A DNA stretch of 22,515 nucleotides from CALXSC01 sp035470525. Its GTDB lineage: Bacteria; Pseudomonadota; Alphaproteobacteria; Rickettsiales; UBA1997. How positions within the stretch are numbered: position 1 is the first letter of the stretch; each line of letters starts with the position of its first letter. The position numbers and the translations under genes were made by a program. Positions 21,354 to 22,515 of this stretch are shown in pieces. Below the pieces are notes generated by a model. The model saw only the letters and a list, made by a program, of their open reading frames with translations. It had not been told where the DNA came from and made no database searches. The DNA is taken from positions 1 through 22,515 of the forward strand of contig DATIQT010000046.1 in assembly GCA_035470525.1 (NCBI GenBank), given 5' to 3'.

Positions 21354-21875
21354 ATGACAAAAAAGAAAAACAAATCAAAAAGTATTCATACTTACAAGGA
21401 AGACAAAGTCGTTTATGAAAGCAATAGCGACAGCGACAACAAAAAGAAAGCTAAACAACCCATAAAGCGAAGACCAAACGACCTTCTAAAACTTTATGAA
21501 AAAGAAATCATAAACCAGTCGCAATATGCCTCTGGAGAAAGACTCCTACTTGATTATGAAACAAGTTTTAGAAATAGATGTTCCACCAATATCATTGATG
21601 AAGTAAAAGTTCAAAAGTCTACAAAAATGAATAATGAATTTCATTTAATCCAAAATTTAGATGCTTGGGATAGATATAACAAAGCAATATCTTCTATTAC
21701 AGATTTAAATACAAGGGAAGTTGTAAGAGAATTTGTAATAGAGGGTAAAGGGGTAACTGAGATTGATGCTGAATTAAAAAAGAGAGGTGTTGCAGAGGTT
21801 AGATTATGTTATGGATTAAAAGAAATAGCTAGATATTACAGACATTTAGCAAAACTACATAAACAAGCAAAATAA
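21354..21875 (+). CDS. DUF6456-like HTH protein, right copy
   Basis: 173 aa, counterpart of 13621-14145 with the same A-S-G-E-R-L-L-L-D-Y-E segment and C-terminal HTH. The N-terminal linker is shorter by a few Asn/Lys residues. The C-terminus after A-R-Y-Y is R-H-L-A-K-L-H-K-Q-A-K, unrelated to the left tail, because arm similarity ends here. It is probably the last gene of the rightward operon; an inverted repeat follows 4 nt after the stop. Confidence 0.7.
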   Translation: MTKKKNKSKSIHTYKEDKVVYESNSDSDNKKKAKQPIKRRPNDLLKLYEKEIINQSQYASGERLLLDYETSFRNRCSTNIIDEVKVQKSTKMNNEFHLIQNLDAWDRYNKAISSITDLNTREVVREFVIEGKGVTEIDAELKKRGVAEVRLCYGLKEIARYYRHLAKLHKQAK

Positions 21876-21879
21876 AAAA

Positions 21880-22003
21880 GGTGGAGAGCTGAATTTAATT
21901 TGCGATCGGGAGAAAATATTGAATATCTGACTTTAGAAGTTTTGATAAATTAGTATTCACATTAGAATCTAATTTTTTAATAAGTTCTCATCAACTCTCC
22001 ACC
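21880..22003. repeat. 124-bp segment bounded by GGTGGAGAG inverted repeats
   Basis: GGTGGAGAG (21880-21888) and CTCTCCACC (21995-22003) are perfect 9-bp inverted repeats, extending to 12 of 13 with the next bases (C-T-G-A against T-C-A-A). Inside, ATTAGA-A-TCTAAT forms a small dyad (21961-21973). The repeats are much richer in G+C than their surroundings and lie between convergent genes. It may be a long terminator hairpin, a small non-autonomous insertion, or an attachment-like site. It is absent from the left arm, where the cassette occupies the equivalent place. Confidence 0.5.
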
Positions 22004-22037
22004 ATCAAAACTACTATTCAATTATTAAAACATCAAG

Positions 22038-22515
22038 TTATTTTTTTATTTTATTGTATTGGGATGAAGATACAACTCCACAAAGGGGCTTACAATGAAT
22101 AATCTTCATAGGTTTATCAATCTTAAAATATCTCACCATTTCCCTTACTCCATCTATATCAATCTGATCTCCGTCCATTTTTATTTTTTTCAAAACTTTT
22201 TCTGCATCTTTGAACACATTTCCTACAACATTTGCCATATAGGTATTATATGAACTAATACAAATTCTATTTACATCTTTCTTAATATTTCTAGTTTTAA
22301 AAGCTGATTCGTTAGGGTCATAATAGACATATGCTATAGTGCAATGTTGTTCTATAATATCACCCTCACATAATACTCTATTATATTCATCTTTCAAATC
22401 CAATGCTGATAAAATCATAACTTGTGTATTATTATACTTTTTACTTGATTTTGTAGTGATTATAAAGTTTTCATTATTCTTGCCAGAGTATTCAATACAC
22501 TTTACATCTTTAAAC
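22038..22515 (-). CDS. YopX-family protein, right-arm copy (5' end beyond window)
   Basis: Leftward frame open from the window edge to a stop at 22038. An internal ATG at 22418 is not the true start, because upstream codons continue the homology (K-C-I-E-Y-S-G-K-N-N-E-N-F-I-I-T-T-K-S). It is nearly identical to the left YopX protein from that segment through V-R-E-M-V-R-Y-F-K-I-D-K-P-M-K-I, then ends in I-H-C-K-P-L-C-G-V-V-S-S and a short basic tail. It keeps L-C-E-G-D-I-I and V-V-G-N-V-F. By symmetry an XRE gene is expected further right. The partial copy shows that the mirror plane continues past the five-gene block. Confidence 0.75.
   Translation of the reverse strand, partial: FKDVKCIEYSGKNNENFIITTKSSKKYNNTQVMILSALDLKDEYNRVLCEGDIIEQHCTIAYVYYDPNESAFKTRNIKKDVNRICISSYNTYMANVVGNVFKDAEKVLKKIKMDGDQIDIDGVREMVRYFKIDKPMKIIHCKPLCGVVSSSQYNKIKK
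22101..22515. repeat. Outer segment of the inverted duplication, right copy
   Basis: Reverse complement of 6589-7002 with scattered substitutions, continuing to the window edge. The break at 22100/22101 is sharp. Confidence 0.85.

Larger units (their letters stand above)
18249..21839. repeat. Right arm of the inverted duplication
   Basis: Mirror of 13642-17285, with the same five genes in the same order. Similarity runs to 21839, inside the last codons of the DUF6456-like gene, is lost for about 260 bp, and resumes at 22101 in the YopX gene. Confidence 0.95.

Noticed and set aside
13642..21839. The inverted duplication as a whole-genome-amplification chimera
   Set aside because: Amplification palindromes have identical arms. 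Here proteins differ by up to about 40% and the arms have independent indels, so they are genuine paralogues.

Overview
The window is very AT-rich and comes from a low-GC alphaproteobacterium, most likely an intracellular or host-associated lineage (Rickettsiales/Holosporales-like). Three features point there: an alphaproteobacterial-style XRE regulator (5654-6223), DUF6456-like proteins (13621-14145 and 21354-21875), and a partial gene at the left edge with a W-R-A-V-x-L-Q-A-L segment seen in small Rickettsiales proteins. This placement is inferred from protein style, not from a marker gene. No integrase, transposase, partition protein, tRNA, rRNA or CRISPR array was seen.

Layout. (1) 1-5202 is a mixed flank: a partial small gene, a hypothetical protein with a terminator, a solitary DNA cytosine-5 methyltransferase, a radical SAM/SPASM enzyme, and convergent with it a LysR regulator fused to a nucleotidyltransferase-like domain. 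(2) 5203-7116 holds a regulatory region and a two-gene unit, XRE regulator plus YopX-family protein, overlapping by 4 bp. (3) 7397-13618 is a five-gene, same-strand sugar cassette: tandem-HAD protein, APH-fold kinase, nucleotidyltransferase-HAD fusion, SDR epimerase, glycosyltransferase-like protein. (4) 13621-21875 is a large inverted duplication. The same five genes (sigma factor, hypothetical, replication-initiator-like HTH protein, hypothetical, DUF6456-like) occur leftward (17285 to 13621) and rightward (18249 to 21875), around a 963-bp non-coding centre rich in short repeats and palindromes. (5) 22038-22515 is the leftward 3' part of a second YopX gene.

The main result: the inverted duplication is larger than the five-gene block. 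Read outward from the centre, both arms have sigma, hypothetical, HTH protein, hypothetical, DUF6456, YopX. In the left arm the 6.6-kb sugar cassette (about 7003-13641) sits between DUF6456 and YopX, and the XRE gene follows. In the right arm the same interval is only about 260 bp (21840-22100), and any XRE gene would lie beyond the window. The arms are diverged (sigma proteins about 55-60% identical by eye, inner genes over 90%), so they are old paralogous copies and not an assembly palindrome.

Working model (inference). The block looks like the replication and regulation core of a plasmid- or phage-like element. The centre, with its AGTTCAGT and AAAGTTAG repeats, is a candidate origin. The element's own sigma factor may read conserved promoter boxes that lie at identical spacing in both arms. 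One arm has captured a surface-glycan cassette as cargo.
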